The notes: generated from the sequence alone by a model not told the origin. A stretch of 64,000 nucleotides of DNA from Thalassobium sp. R2A62 (GCF_000161835.1 NZ_GG697169.2:3141829-3205828), one strand, 5' to 3'; shown: positions 47,614-57,408, counted from the stretch's first letter. A program made the numbers and translations.

Positions 47614-47640
47614 ATCGAGGGCGGGCAGTCCGCCCTCGAT
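47614..47640 (+). other. Stem-loop between dctP and dctQ
   Basis: A perfect 11-bp stem (ATCGAGGGCGG against CCGCCCTCGAT) with a 5-nt loop and no U-run. Placed after the receptor gene it would stabilise dctP mRNA or lower read-through, giving more receptor than permease. Confidence 0.7.
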
Positions 47641-47660
47641 GCTCAAAGGGAGGGTTCAGG

Positions 47661-48326
47661 ATGGATCATTCAAAAGCTTTCACAGACCGCATTGAGGAAA
47701 CGCTGATTGCAGGCATACTAGGTGCGATGACATTGATCACATTCGCAAATGTGGTGACGCGCTACGGCTTCAACCAAAACATTCTCTGGGCTTTAGAACT
47801 AACCGTCTTTCTGTTCGGCTGGCTTGTGCTTCTCGGCACGTCCTATGCGGTCAAAAAAGGCGCTCACCTTGGCGTCGATATTGTGGTCAATGCTTTGCCC
47901 CCGCAACCGCGCCGCATCATGGGTTTGGCAGCGGTGTTTGTGTGCATCTCATTCAGCTTGTTGATGCTGAAAGGCGCTTGGGATTACTGGGCCAATTTCG
48001 CCAATCTCCCAGGAACTGAGGGGCGCTGGTTTCCACTGGGCTTTGAAGAGAACTACCGCGGCAAAGGCTGGTACGAGGTCAACGACATCCCGCATCCCGC
48101 CATCCTGGGGTGGATGGAGGCGGTGTTCAACGAAGGCGAAGAATACGAAAAAATTCCACGTATGATACCTTACGTGGTTCTTCCTTTATCGATGGGGCTC
48201 TTGCTGTTGCGCTTTGTGCAATCAGGATGGGCACTCTGGATTGGTAAGACTGATCGTGTCGTTGCGAGCCACGAAGTTGAAGACGAGTTAGAAGAAATTC
48301 GTGACCAGATGCGGGGAGAAAACTAA
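47661..48326 (+). CDS. dctQ: TRAP transporter small permease
   Basis: 221 residues with four membrane helices, DctQ type (NVVTRYGFNQNILWALELTV and KKGAHLGVDIVV). A roughly 60-residue polar loop between helices 3 and 4 is longer than in the simplest DctQ proteins. AGGGAGGG precedes the ATG; ends on the first base of dctM. Confidence 0.92.
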   Translation: MDHSKAFTDRIEETLIAGILGAMTLITFANVVTRYGFNQNILWALELTVFLFGWLVLLGTSYAVKKGAHLGVDIVVNALPPQPRRIMGLAAVFVCISFSLLMLKGAWDYWANFANLPGTEGRWFPLGFEENYRGKGWYEVNDIPHPAILGWMEAVFNEGEEYEKIPRMIPYVVLPLSMGLLLLRFVQSGWALWIGKTDRVVASHEVEDELEEIRDQMRGEN

Positions 48327-49735
48327 TGGAAGTTGTCATCCTTTTCACATTGGTCATCGGTCTCATGCTCATCGGTGTGCCAATCGCGATATCGCTCGGT
48401 ATGTCGTCAGTACTATTTCTGTTAGTCTTTTCCGACAGTTCGCTGGCGTCAGTTGCCCAAACCCTCTTCAGCGCGTTTGAAGGCCACTATACGCTTCTCG
48501 CCATCCCGTTCTTTATTCTGGCATCCTCATTCATGACGACGGGGGGTGTTGCTCAACGCATCATTCGGTTCTCAATCGCCTGCGTCGGACACTTGCCAGG
48601 CGGTTTGGCGATTGCCGGGGTCTTTGCCTGTATGCTGTTTGCGGCTCTTTCAGGATCTTCGCCTGCAACTGTCGTGGCAATCGGAACCATCGTCATCGGT
48701 GGTATGAGTCAGGTGGGATATACCAAAGACTTTGCCGCAGGCGTCATCTGTACAGCAGGGACATTGGGTATCCTGATCCCACCGTCCATCGTGATGGTGG
48801 TCTATGCTGCGTCGGTTGAGGTTTCGGTCGGTCGAATGTTCCTGGCGGGGGTCATCCCCGGATTGCTCGCCGGTTTCATGCTGATGACGACCATCTATGT
48901 GATCGCAAGAATTAAGAATTTGCCCAAGGGTGAGTGGCAGGGTTGGGGCGAAATCCTCGCCTCTGGCCGCGAGGCGGGCTGGGGACTTTTCCTGATCGTC
49001 ATCATCCTTGGCGGCATCTACGGGGGTATTTTCACCCCAACCGAAGCGGCCGCAGTCGCCGCAGTCTATGCGTTCTTCATCGCGACTTTCGTATACAAGG
49101 ATATGGGGCCACTCGCTGATAGACAGGTGCGCAGCCTGTCAGCTGCGGCGGTGAATGAAACGCCGGGAAGCATACCCTTGCGTCACCGTCCTTGGGCCAT
49201 CGTGACCGCGTTTTTCCATCCAGATACACAACGCACTTTGTTCGATGCCGGCAAGCTGACAGTCACGTTGCTGTTCGTGATCGCAAACGCGCTTATCTTA
49301 AAGCACGTTCTAACGGACGAACAAATCCCACAGCAGATCGCCAATGCGATGCTTTCTGCTGGTTTCGGGCCGGTCATGTTCTTGATCGTCGTCAACATCA
49401 TCCTGTTGATCGGCGGCCAGTTCATGGAACCGTCGGGACTGCTGGTGATCGTAGCGCCACTGGTGTTCCCAATCGCGATTGAGCTGGGCATTGACCCGAT
49501 CCATCTCGGCATCATCATGGTCGTCAACATGGAGATCGGTATGATTACACCGCCCGTTGGATTGAACCTGTTCGTGACTTCGGGAGTAGCCGGAATGCCA
49601 ATGATGAGCGTTGTGCGCGCGGCACTACCATTTCTTGCAGTGCTCTTTGTCTTCTTGATTCTGGTGACCTATGTGCCGTGGATTTCGACGGTCTTGCCCA
49701 ACACATTTATGGGCCCCGAGATCATTACGAAATAG
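48326..49735 (+). CDS. dctM: TRAP transporter large permease
   Basis: 469 residues, about twelve membrane segments, DctM type, with FAALSGSSPATVVAIGTIVI, GTLGILIPPSIVMVVYA and EIGMITPPVGLNLFVTSGVA. A hydrophilic insertion lies near residues 260-300. Forms the sodium-driven importer with DctP and DctQ. Followed by a strong terminator. Confidence 0.95.
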   Translation: MEVVILFTLVIGLMLIGVPIAISLGMSSVLFLLVFSDSSLASVAQTLFSAFEGHYTLLAIPFFILASSFMTTGGVAQRIIRFSIACVGHLPGGLAIAGVFACMLFAALSGSSPATVVAIGTIVIGGMSQVGYTKDFAAGVICTAGTLGILIPPSIVMVVYAASVEVSVGRMFLAGVIPGLLAGFMLMTTIYVIARIKNLPKGEWQGWGEILASGREAGWGLFLIVIILGGIYGGIFTPTEAAAVAAVYAFFIATFVYKDMGPLADRQVRSLSAAAVNETPGSIPLRHRPWAIVTAFFHPDTQRTLFDAGKLTVTLLFVIANALILKHVLTDEQIPQQIANAMLSAGFGPVMFLIVVNIILLIGGQFMEPSGLLVIVAPLVFPIAIELGIDPIHLGIIMVVNMEIGMITPPVGLNLFVTSGVAGMPMMSVVRAALPFLAVLFVFLILVTYVPWISTVLPNTFMGPEIITK

Positions 49736-49757
49736 ACGTGACCATGCGAGCAAAAAA

Positions 49758-49792
49758 CGGCGGTGCCAGTTTTGGCATCGCCGCTTTTCTTC
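49758..49792 (+). terminator. dctPQM intrinsic terminator
   Basis: CGGCGGTGCCA and TGGCATCGCCG form an 11-bp stem (one mismatch) around GTTT, followed by CTTTTCTTCT, 22 bp after dctM. Confidence 0.85.
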
Positions 49793-49836
49793 TATATTTT
49801 GAGAAATCGAACGTACCGTCTTCGCCAAGCGAAGCA

Positions 49837-49920
49837 GCCATTCATACAGACTGCAGCATTGGTCAATATGGGCTCAAACCTGACCTTCGCTGCATAGCGT
49901 ACCGATAGCAGTTATCCGGG
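49837..49920. repeat. Compound repeat, right flank of the catabolic block
   Basis: Its first 21 bp match 40840-40860 (19/21) and its last 51 bp match 42450-42500 (43/51). Copies therefore lie on both sides of the FAD-oxidoreductase and LysR-to-TRAP genes. Confidence 0.65.
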
Positions 49921-50358
49921 GCCTTGTTGCCTATTTTCGTTGTTGCGTCATTGGCCGCTTTCGGAGCCCCGTTCCAAGAGCGCAAAAACGTTTAGGTCGG
50001 CGCATCCAATACGACCAAGTCTTTGCCGTTCTTTTGGTGCCTTACCAAAAGCTCGTTCACCTCTGCCCTTTTTGTGAACCGTGGCGCGTACTGTTGACCC
50101 AAACTTGCCTGCGGCTTCCAGCTCGGGGAAAATCTCAAAAATTTCGTTTAGCGCCTCTGTTGTTAATGCCTCAAGCGCATGAGGGCCCGCGTAAAGGCTC
50201 TGGGCAGGAGTTTCTGACGTCAGCACTTATGGGTCCAAATAGCGGTATTTGCTAAGAGAGTGTTTGTTGCTCATGCGTAGGCATTTGCTGCCACTGCAGC
50301 ACAGGGCGCTGTGATCTCAGACCAGCCATCCGCTTCATTCCGCGAAACGACCACATCT
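49921..50358. other. Interval with one doubtful reading frame
   Basis: A 92-codon minus-strand frame (49948-50226) encodes a soluble, unremarkable sequence (EALNEIFEIFPELEAAGKFG, then a basic stretch). I know no homologue and the ribosome site is poor. It may be a gene remnant left by the repeat-rich flank. Confidence 0.35.
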
Positions 50359-50814
50359 TCACGTCCGAGGAAGGCCGATCCGAAAATATCTACCCGTACT
50401 GATCGGTGAGGGTTTCGACGTAATGTTCAAATTGCGCGGTATCACCACGTCCCAATTCGCGGCATGCTTTTGAACCCCTGCGGCCAGTCCTGATATTGTC
50501 TCATCGACGCTCATTTCGGATCGGAACACTAAAGAACACCCACAGTCGCTGACCTTGATCGAAAGGTCCGCGAATTTGTGGAAATAGGTTCCGGTCGTGG
50601 CGTGACGCACAAACGGCTCTCCCGATATCGCTTGGGGGACCCGATCAAAACTCGGGGCGGTTACCAGACAGATTTCAGTAAAGAAATTGCCCGCGAATTC
50701 TGGCGGGATCAGATTTTCTCCGGGACGGGCATCGGGGCTTTCGCGAATGACGGCAAGGTCTCCACAGCCAACGAGAGCCAAGACAAATAAGAAAACGGAA
50801 AATTTGGATTTCAA
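50359..50814 (-). CDS. Putative lipoprotein
   Basis: 151 residues. The signal peptide ends in the lipobox LVGC (Cys17), then Gly-Asp; the Asp at +2 follows after one residue. The mature part is short with three further Cys (ICLVTAP, SDCGCSLV), perhaps one disulfide. The start codon appears to be TTG at 50814 with AGG just upstream. Family not recognised; roseobacter genomes hold many such small lipoproteins. Confidence 0.75.
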   Translation of the reverse strand: MKSKFSVFLFVLALVGCGDLAVIRESPDARPGENLIPPEFAGNFFTEICLVTAPSFDRVPQAISGEPFVRHATTGTYFHKFADLSIKVSDCGCSLVFRSEMSVDETISGLAAGVQKHAANWDVVIPRNLNITSKPSPISTGRYFRIGLPRT

Positions 50815-50961
50815 CAGCCTGTAATGGTGAAACAGCTGTCTTGGACTGTCAACTCTGACCTAGGTTGCACCCCACGCCTGAACACACTCGTGTTCCGCCC
50901 CTTTTGTTTGGGGCGAATGCATCCTAGGTGTTACGGCGCAAACACCTGAGAGGAAGACCCA

Positions 50962-52365
50962 GTGAGCAACTTGGCCCAAATCGGCGTATACGGACTTGGA
51001 ACAATGGGAAGCGCGTTGGCGTTGAACATGGCGGACAATGGCTTTGACGTGGCCGTTACAAACCGCGAAACCGATTGGATTGATGATTTTATCAAAGAGG
51101 GTGACGGTCTCTCGGGCACGCTCACAGGGCACAAAACGCTAGAAGATTTTATCGCAGGCATCCAAGCCCCGCGCACGATCCTCTTTATGATCCCGTCGGG
51201 CGCACCAATGGACGCCATGATCGAAACGGTTATGCCTTTGTTGTCCAAGGGCGACACCATCATCGATGGTGGCAATGCTGATTTTCACCTGACCCGTAGA
51301 CGCAGCGCACTGTTGGCCGAGAAGGACCTGCATTTTGTTGGCATGGGGGTTTCTGGCGGTGAAAACGGCGCGCGCCACGGCCCATCCATGATGGTCGGCG
51401 GCACCGCAGACAGTTGGTCCCGCCTGAAACCGATCGCCTCTGCGATTGCCGCGAAATTCGAAGGCGACCCATGCGTGGACCACCTCGGCCCCGATGGCGC
51501 AGGCCACTTTGTCAAAACCGTGCACAACGGAATTGAATACGCCGACATGGAAATGATCGCCGAGGCGTACAAGCTATTGCGCTACGGTGCAGGCTGGTCC
51601 GCCGCTGATATCGGCAAGCTGATGACCGAATGGGACGCAGGTGCGTTGAAGTCCTACCTCGTCGAGATCACCGGCAAAACATTGCAGGAAACTGATCCTA
51701 AGACCGGCAAACCTGTCGTGGACATCATCCTTGATCGTGCAGGGCAAAAAGGTACTGGCCGCTGGACTGTGATCGAGGCGATCAAAATGGGACAATCTGC
51801 CAGCGCAATCGAAGGCGCCGTTGCAGCCCGTGCATGGTCCGCTGAAAAAGCCACCCGCGTCGCAGGGGCAAAAATCATCGGGGATGACCGCGAACAGCTG
51901 GATCTCAGCGCCACAGATTTGCACGATGCCCTGATGGCCGCACGCATCTTGGGCTATGCCCAAGGCTTCCGTATTCTGACGGCAGCCGCTGCTGAATTTG
52001 ACTGGCCGCTGGACTATGCCCGCATTGCTGAAATCTGGCGCGCTGGCTGCATCATCCGCTCGGCCTTGCTTGATGACATCTCGGACGCTTTCCGCCAAGG
52101 CACACCTGAGGGCCAACTCTACCTCGCCCCGTCGATGGTCGAAAAACTCAATGACACTATTCCTGCCCTGCGCCGCGTCTGTATCGCGGCCATCGGCGGT
52201 GGTTATTCTGTGCCAGCCCTCTTTGGCGCGCTCGCCTTCTACGACACGATGCGCCAGTCGCGCGGTACGGCCGACGTCATTCAGATGCAACGCGATTACT
52301 TTGGCCACCACGGGTTTGAACGCGTCGATGCCGAAGGCGCACATCACGGCCCATGGTGGGATTAA
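50962..52365 (+). CDS. gnd: 6-phosphogluconate dehydrogenase
   Basis: 467 residues; oxidative decarboxylation of 6-phosphogluconate to ribulose-5-phosphate. YGLGTMGSALALNMADNGF (NADP fold), GMGVSGGENGARHGPSMMVG and FVKTVHNGIEYADMEMIAEA (catalytic Lys) are clear. Starts at GTG 50962 behind GAGGAAG. Confidence 0.96.
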   Translation: MSNLAQIGVYGLGTMGSALALNMADNGFDVAVTNRETDWIDDFIKEGDGLSGTLTGHKTLEDFIAGIQAPRTILFMIPSGAPMDAMIETVMPLLSKGDTIIDGGNADFHLTRRRSALLAEKDLHFVGMGVSGGENGARHGPSMMVGGTADSWSRLKPIASAIAAKFEGDPCVDHLGPDGAGHFVKTVHNGIEYADMEMIAEAYKLLRYGAGWSAADIGKLMTEWDAGALKSYLVEITGKTLQETDPKTGKPVVDIILDRAGQKGTGRWTVIEAIKMGQSASAIEGAVAARAWSAEKATRVAGAKIIGDDREQLDLSATDLHDALMAARILGYAQGFRILTAAAAEFDWPLDYARIAEIWRAGCIIRSALLDDISDAFRQGTPEGQLYLAPSMVEKLNDTIPALRRVCIAAIGGGYSVPALFGALAFYDTMRQSRGTADVIQMQRDYFGHHGFERVDAEGAHHGPWWD

Positions 52366-52366
52366 C

Positions 52367-54781
52367 TTAGGTTCCGCGTGGTTTCGCCCGCATTGTCGGG
52401 GCGGCTTCGCGCGGGTCTTCGGGCCATGGATGGCGGGGATAGCGCCCGCGCATGTCGCGGCGCACATCCTCGTAGGATGACGTCCAGAACCCCGGAATAT
52501 CCATTGTCACCTGCAACGGTTTACGCGCGGGCGACAACAACGTGACCTGCAATGGGCGTCCGCCTACGGTCGGATGCTCTGTCACTCCGAACATCTCTTG
52601 CAAACGAACCTCGATGCTGGGCGCGTCGCCACTGTAATCAATCGCGACATTGCGCTGGGTCGGGGTCCGGTAATGGGCAGGCGCGATGCGGTCCAACCGT
52701 TGGCCCGCGTCCCAATCCAGCATTGCCGACAGCGCAACAAAGGGATCAAAACGCTTCCACCCATCCGCGCTGCGCACCCCGCGAAGATGCGGCAGCAACC
52801 AATCGTCCAGGGTGGCCATCAATGCGTCGTCCGACATGTCAGGCAACCCATCAACCAGCGCCACACGCGCCCGCAACAACGCCGCCTTGCCGGTGATCCG
52901 CAAACCCACCTCGCGCACACCGTCCAGCATGGCGCGGGCCACGGCCTCTTCATCCGCCTCTGTCCAATTGCGATCCTCTAACACCAGCGCGCCAAACCGT
53001 TCTTGCTGTCGGGTCAAAACCCGCCGCTCACGCTTGCTCCATGTGCAGACATCAGCCCAACCAATTTGATCTGCATAGAGACCGCGCAGCTCTGCCTCGC
53101 TGATCGAGACGGCTTGCCGAACTTTGGCTTCGCGGGCGTCACCATCCAGATCGACGGCGACAATCAATCGTTGCCCTGCCAGTCCGTCGGCACCGTCGAA
53201 CACAGCACCCTTGCCGCCGCTCATCACATAGCGCGGTGCCTCGCCTTTGCGCCGCAGCCCGATGCGGTCTGGATAGGCCAGTGCGCACATCTCGGCGACA
53301 CTGCCGCCAGCCCCCGCAGACACCATGCGCCGCAATCGTTTCGCCTCGTCGCGTACCCGTGCGACGGCTCCGCGATTGACCTCGCCTGCGACACGCTCGC
53401 CGCGCACAGCCTTGAGACGCAATCGCATATCAGACCCTGCACCGCGCACGACATCGCGCTCGTTCAAAAGCGCTGCAATCTCCGCGGCGTCTGATCCCGC
53501 ACGCACCAGCATATGCGCGATCCGTGGGTGCAACGGCAGAGCCGCGACCGCCTCACCATGGGGCGTCATACGTCCCGCCTCTAGAACCCCCAGCATTTCC
53601 AGCAACCCGCGCGCCTCACGCAGTGTTCCCGCAGGTGGCGGTGTCAAAAACGCCAGATCATCCTCGGAGGCGCCCCAAACCGCCAATTCCAACGCCAGCC
53701 CGCTCAGGTCTGCCGCTTCGATCTCGGCAGGGGGATAGGCGTATAGCCCGCCTTCCTCGCCCTTGGTCCACAGCCGGTATGACACGCCCTTGGCCACACG
53801 CCCCGCACGGCCCGCCCGTTGGGTCGCCTCGGCGCGGGTCACCCGCTCGGTTACCAATCGCGACATGCCAGTGTTCGGATCAAACCGCGCCCGCCGCGCA
53901 CGGCCTGCATCGACCACAACACGGACGTCTTCGATGGTCAGAGAGGTTTCGGCAATTGATGTCGCCAATACGATCTTGCGCCCCTCCGTGACCGGCGCAA
54001 TCGCGGCTCGCTGATCCTTGAACGGCATGGCGCCAAACAGTGGACGCACGACACAGGCCTTGGGCAGCCGGCCCTCTAGCATCTTGGCCACGCGCCGGAT
54101 TTCTCCCTCGCCGGGCAGGAAAACCAAAACACCGCCCTTTGTCTCGCAAACTGCCTGTTCGATCAGATCGGCACAGGAGGCTTCAATCCGTCCCTTGATC
54201 GGGGCATCCAGCCACTGTGTCTCAACAGGAAAGCTCCGGCCTTCGCTGGTGATGACAGGCGCGTTGTTCATCATGGCTGCGACAGGGGCAGCATCCAGCG
54301 TGGCCGACATCACCAAAAGCCGCAAATCATCGCGCAACGCGCCGCGCACTTCCCATGCCAAGGCGAGCCCTAGATCGGCATTCAGCGATCGCTCGTGAAA
54401 TTCATCAAAAATCACAACGTCCACGCCAGACAATTCAGGATCGCTTTGCAACATGCGGGTCAGAATACCCTCGGTCACGACCTCGATACGGGTGGCCGCG
54501 CTGACCTTGGTGTCGCCGCGCATCCGGTAACCGACGAGTTCGCCAACTTGCGTGCCCAACTGTTGCGCCAACCGTTCTGCTGCAGCCCGCGCGGCCAAGC
54601 GGCGCGGCTCGAGCATGACAATCCGGCCTTCGCAAATCCCAGCTTGGAGGATCGCCAAAGGCACCCGTGTCGTCTTGCCTGCACCGGGGGGCGCTTGCAA
54701 AACGGCACAGCCCTGATCACGCAGGGCCGCAACCACGTCGTCCAATACCTCGTTGATTGGTAAGGGGTGCACCTGAGCCAC
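52367..54781 (-). CDS. hrpB: ATP-dependent helicase HrpB
   Basis: 804 residues, DEAH-type helicase. PPGAGKTTRVPLAI (motif I), VIFDEFHERSLNADLGLAL (motif II, DEFH), SATLDAAPV (III), then TQRAGRAGRV (VI), a ratchet domain and the HrpB C-terminal domain. Role in RNA metabolism is not well defined. Convergent with gnd, 1 bp apart. Confidence 0.95.
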   Translation of the reverse strand: MAQVHPLPINEVLDDVVAALRDQGCAVLQAPPGAGKTTRVPLAILQAGICEGRIVMLEPRRLAARAAAERLAQQLGTQVGELVGYRMRGDTKVSAATRIEVVTEGILTRMLQSDPELSGVDVVIFDEFHERSLNADLGLALAWEVRGALRDDLRLLVMSATLDAAPVAAMMNNAPVITSEGRSFPVETQWLDAPIKGRIEASCADLIEQAVCETKGGVLVFLPGEGEIRRVAKMLEGRLPKACVVRPLFGAMPFKDQRAAIAPVTEGRKIVLATSIAETSLTIEDVRVVVDAGRARRARFDPNTGMSRLVTERVTRAEATQRAGRAGRVAKGVSYRLWTKGEEGGLYAYPPAEIEAADLSGLALELAVWGASEDDLAFLTPPPAGTLREARGLLEMLGVLEAGRMTPHGEAVAALPLHPRIAHMLVRAGSDAAEIAALLNERDVVRGAGSDMRLRLKAVRGERVAGEVNRGAVARVRDEAKRLRRMVSAGAGGSVAEMCALAYPDRIGLRRKGEAPRYVMSGGKGAVFDGADGLAGQRLIVAVDLDGDAREAKVRQAVSISEAELRGLYADQIGWADVCTWSKRERRVLTRQQERFGALVLEDRNWTEADEEAVARAMLDGVREVGLRITGKAALLRARVALVDGLPDMSDDALMATLDDWLLPHLRGVRSADGWKRFDPFVALSAMLDWDAGQRLDRIAPAHYRTPTQRNVAIDYSGDAPSIEVRLQEMFGVTEHPTVGGRPLQVTLLSPARKPLQVTMDIPGFWTSSYEDVRRDMRGRYPRHPWPEDPREAAPTMRAKPRGT

Positions 54782-54930
54782 TCAGAACAATTCCTCTAAA
54801 ATCTGCGCCACTATTCTGCCGATGCTAACACAATGACATTGGGACGCGGCGTATCATTCTCTTTGACATCGCACTTTCACATTCGGGACGAAAGGCTCAT
54901 AACCACAGCAGTAACCAGTTTGGGGGACAG

Positions 54931-55905
54931 ATGGAACTCGACGCGCTTGTCACCGGTGTGCAATCCGGCAATCGCCGTGCTCTGGCGCGGGCGATCACGC
55001 TTGTTGAATCGGGCCGCGATGACCACCGTGCGCAAGCGACCGAGCTTTTGTCCCAACTCGGCACCGAGAAACACGCGCTGCGCATTGGTCTGTCCGGCAC
55101 GCCCGGTGTCGGCAAATCCACCTTTATCGAGAGCTTTGGCCTCGCCCTAACCGCACGCGATCTGCGTGTGGCTGTCCTCGCTGTGGATCCGTCCAGCGCA
55201 CGCTCGGGCGGTAGCATTTTGGGCGACAAGACCCGTATGGAGCGGCTCAGCCGTGATCCAATGGCGTTTATCCGGCCCAGCCCGTCACAGGCCGAAATGG
55301 GCGGTGTCGCCCGCCGCACCCGCGAGGCTGTCGCGCTGTGCGAGGCCGCTGGCTTTGACATCGTGTTGATTGAAACCGTCGGCGTCGGCCAATCCGAAAC
55401 CATTGTCAGCCAAATGTCTGACGTCTTTGCATTGCTGCTGGCCCCTGCAGGTGGCGACGAACTCCAAGGCGTCAAGCGCGGCATCATGGAAATGGCCGAC
55501 CTGATTTTTGTGAACAAGGCTGACGGCGATCTCAAATCCCAAGCGATGCGCACCTGTGCCGATTACGCTGGTGCGTTACGCCTCTTGCGCAAACGCCCCC
55601 AAGACCCGCGCGACTTCCCCAAGGCGATGACCCTCTCCGCGATCGAAGGCGACGGGCTAGACGCCGCATGGGCCGCGATCACCGAACTGGCCGCGTGGCG
55701 TCAGGACAACGGCGCATGGGATGATGCGCGTCGTGACCAAGCTCTGTTTTGGTTCCAAGAGGACGTGCGCAGCGGCCTCATGCAACGCATCCTTGCTGAT
55801 CCAACGCTCGCCGCTCGCATGCAGGCATTGTCAGCCGAGGTTGCTGCAGGCACGACCGCGCCGTCGGTCGCCGCCGCGACCATTCTGAACGCTGATCCCA
55901 CATGA
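54931..55905 (+). CDS. meaB: MeaB, methylmalonyl-CoA mutase-associated GTPase
   Basis: 324 residues, G3E GTPase. The P-loop GTPGVGKS lies at 56-63, AVDPSSARSGGSILGDKTRM follows and VETVGVGQSET is switch II. Protects and reloads the B12-dependent mutase; functionally linked to the epimerase gene mce at 24 kb. ATGA overlap with the next gene. Confidence 0.95.
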   Translation: MELDALVTGVQSGNRRALARAITLVESGRDDHRAQATELLSQLGTEKHALRIGLSGTPGVGKSTFIESFGLALTARDLRVAVLAVDPSSARSGGSILGDKTRMERLSRDPMAFIRPSPSQAEMGGVARRTREAVALCEAAGFDIVLIETVGVGQSETIVSQMSDVFALLLAPAGGDELQGVKRGIMEMADLIFVNKADGDLKSQAMRTCADYAGALRLLRKRPQDPRDFPKAMTLSAIEGDGLDAAWAAITELAAWRQDNGAWDDARRDQALFWFQEDVRSGLMQRILADPTLAARMQALSAEVAAGTTAPSVAAATILNADPT

Positions 55906-56726
55906 CAAAAACGCCCGCAGCCGACCGTCTCTTGGACGGACGGTTCTTGCGGGCGCATTTGGTTAACGGGCATTTACCACGATTGATCGCGACCTTTGAT
56001 TTTCGCACGCCGCACCGCCAAGGCTTCACACCTGTCCGAGCCTCACGGGAATTCGCAAAACGCGGTTGGGCACAGCTTCATGTCACCTCGCGGCGCAACG
56101 ATTGGTTCATTTCACCCGATACGGTCCTGCTCGAACATTGCCTTGCCGACATCAGCCGCCAGTTTGCCTACATTCACGCGCTTGGGTTTTCGATGGGGGG
56201 CTACGGCGCGCTGCGGTTCGCGGCCGCGATGCAGGCCCGCCGCGTGGTGATTGTTTCACCGCAGTTTTCGATCCACCCCGACGTTACACCCAATGATACC
56301 CGCTTCCACCAGCACGCGGGCGGTTTTGATCGCGCCCTTGGCGACCTGACACCTCATGCAAACGCGGGTCTCAATGGCGTCATGGTGGTTGATCCGTTCC
56401 TCGCGGCTGATTGGCGACACGCGCGCTGTATCACCGCGCTTTTCCCGGCTTTGCGAGCCGTGCGGCTAGGCTTTGGTGGACACCCAGCCGCCACGCTTTT
56501 GCGCGGGGCAGGGCACGCAGGCTTGATCCGCCGCGCGGCCCTCGATCCTGATGCAGATCTTTCTGAAGTTAACCGCGCTGACTGTGCCGCGAAACGCCAA
56601 AATCCTGAATATTGGCAACGGCTTGGCGCGTTTTCAGGGGCGCAACACCCGCACCTTGCAGACTGGGCCACAACGCAACACGGCCGCTTGACCCTATCGC
56701 AGGGTTCCGCCACACGTGGGGCGTAG
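55902..56726 (+). CDS. Alpha/beta-hydrolase-like hypothetical protein
   Basis: 274 residues. A nucleophile-elbow-like GFSMGGYGALRFAAAM lies near residues 94-109, so an alpha/beta fold is likely; a possible His base is in GGHPAATLLRGAGHAG. No named family recognised. Translationally coupled to meaB by ATGA, though a shared role is not evident. Confidence 0.8.
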   Translation: MTKTPAADRLLDGRFLRAHLVNGHLPRLIATFDFRTPHRQGFTPVRASREFAKRGWAQLHVTSRRNDWFISPDTVLLEHCLADISRQFAYIHALGFSMGGYGALRFAAAMQARRVVIVSPQFSIHPDVTPNDTRFHQHAGGFDRALGDLTPHANAGLNGVMVVDPFLAADWRHARCITALFPALRAVRLGFGGHPAATLLRGAGHAGLIRRAALDPDADLSEVNRADCAAKRQNPEYWQRLGAFSGAQHPHLADWATTQHGRLTLSQGSATRGA

Positions 56727-56770
56727 GCCCGACCTGATGTCGAAACTCGGTGAATTCCGACAGGTTTGGG

Positions 56771-56799
56771 TTGACGCCTTGGCGGAATCCCCTTAATCC
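56771..56799 (+). promoter_or_regulatory. rpmB promoter
   Basis: TTGACG (56771-56776), 17-bp spacer, TAATCC (56794-56799), about 115 bp before rpmB. It implies a leader of roughly 110 nt. The intergenic region 56727-56914 holds no gene. Confidence 0.5.
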
Positions 56800-56914
56800 G
56801 CATGAACCGAATAACAGGGCCTAGCCGCGCGCGGGCCCTTTGCGTTTCAATCTGAGGCGCACACCGATCTAACCGGCCCGCTTCATTGCAAGGGCACAGT
56901 CAAAGGATGATACC

Positions 56915-57196
56915 ATGTCGCGTCGTTGCGAATTGACCGGAAAAGGCCCAATGACTGGCAACAATGTCAGCCACGCCAAAAACAGAACTCGTCGTCGTTT
57001 TCTGCCTAACCTGCAGGATGTGACACTCGCATCCGAGACACTTGGCCGTTCGTTCAAGTTCCGCATCTCGAATGCAGCACTGCGCACAGTCGACCACCGC
57101 GGTGGCCTCGACGGCTTCTTTGCCAAGTCCAAAGACGTCGAGCTGTCCGATGCAGCTCTGAAAGTCAAAAAAGAGATCGCCAAAGCACAGGCTTAA
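56915..57196 (+). CDS. rpmB: 50S ribosomal protein L28
   Basis: 93 residues: [20 protein letters not shown] at the N-terminus and basic [11 protein letters not shown], typical L28. Single gene with its own promoter and terminator. Confidence 0.97.
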   Translation: MSRRCELTGKGPMTGNNVSHAKNRTRRRFLPNLQDVTLASETLGRSFKFRISNAALRTVDHRGGLDGFFAKSKDVELSDAALKVKKEIAKAQA

Positions 57197-57237
57197 CTGC
57201 CTAGGGCCTCACCGGCTACCCGCTTTGTAGTCTAAAG

Positions 57238-57269
57238 AAACCCCGCAGCCCCGCGTTGCGGGGTTTTTT
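57238..57269 (+). terminator. rpmB intrinsic terminator
   Basis: AAACCCCGCA and TGCGGGGTTT form the stem around a 9-nt loop, with a T6 tract at 57264-57269. Confidence 0.92.
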
Positions 57270-57381
57270 CATGCCGAAAACGCGGCCCCTCAGGCTGGTT
57301 CCGCCAACCCTCGCACCCCCGTCCCCCACGCGGGTGGGCGGCATAGGGGCAAGGGTAGAAATAGATGTTCGGGCAGGGGAC

Positions 57382-57408
57382 TTACAAAATGTAATGCATA
57401 TAGTTACA
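57382..57408. promoter_or_regulatory. Three TTACA/TGTAA half-sites
   Basis: TTACA, 3 bp, TGTAA (57382-57394), then 9 bp and TTACA (57404-57408). This sits directly before the GTG at 57417 and could be an operator for it. Confidence 0.4.
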
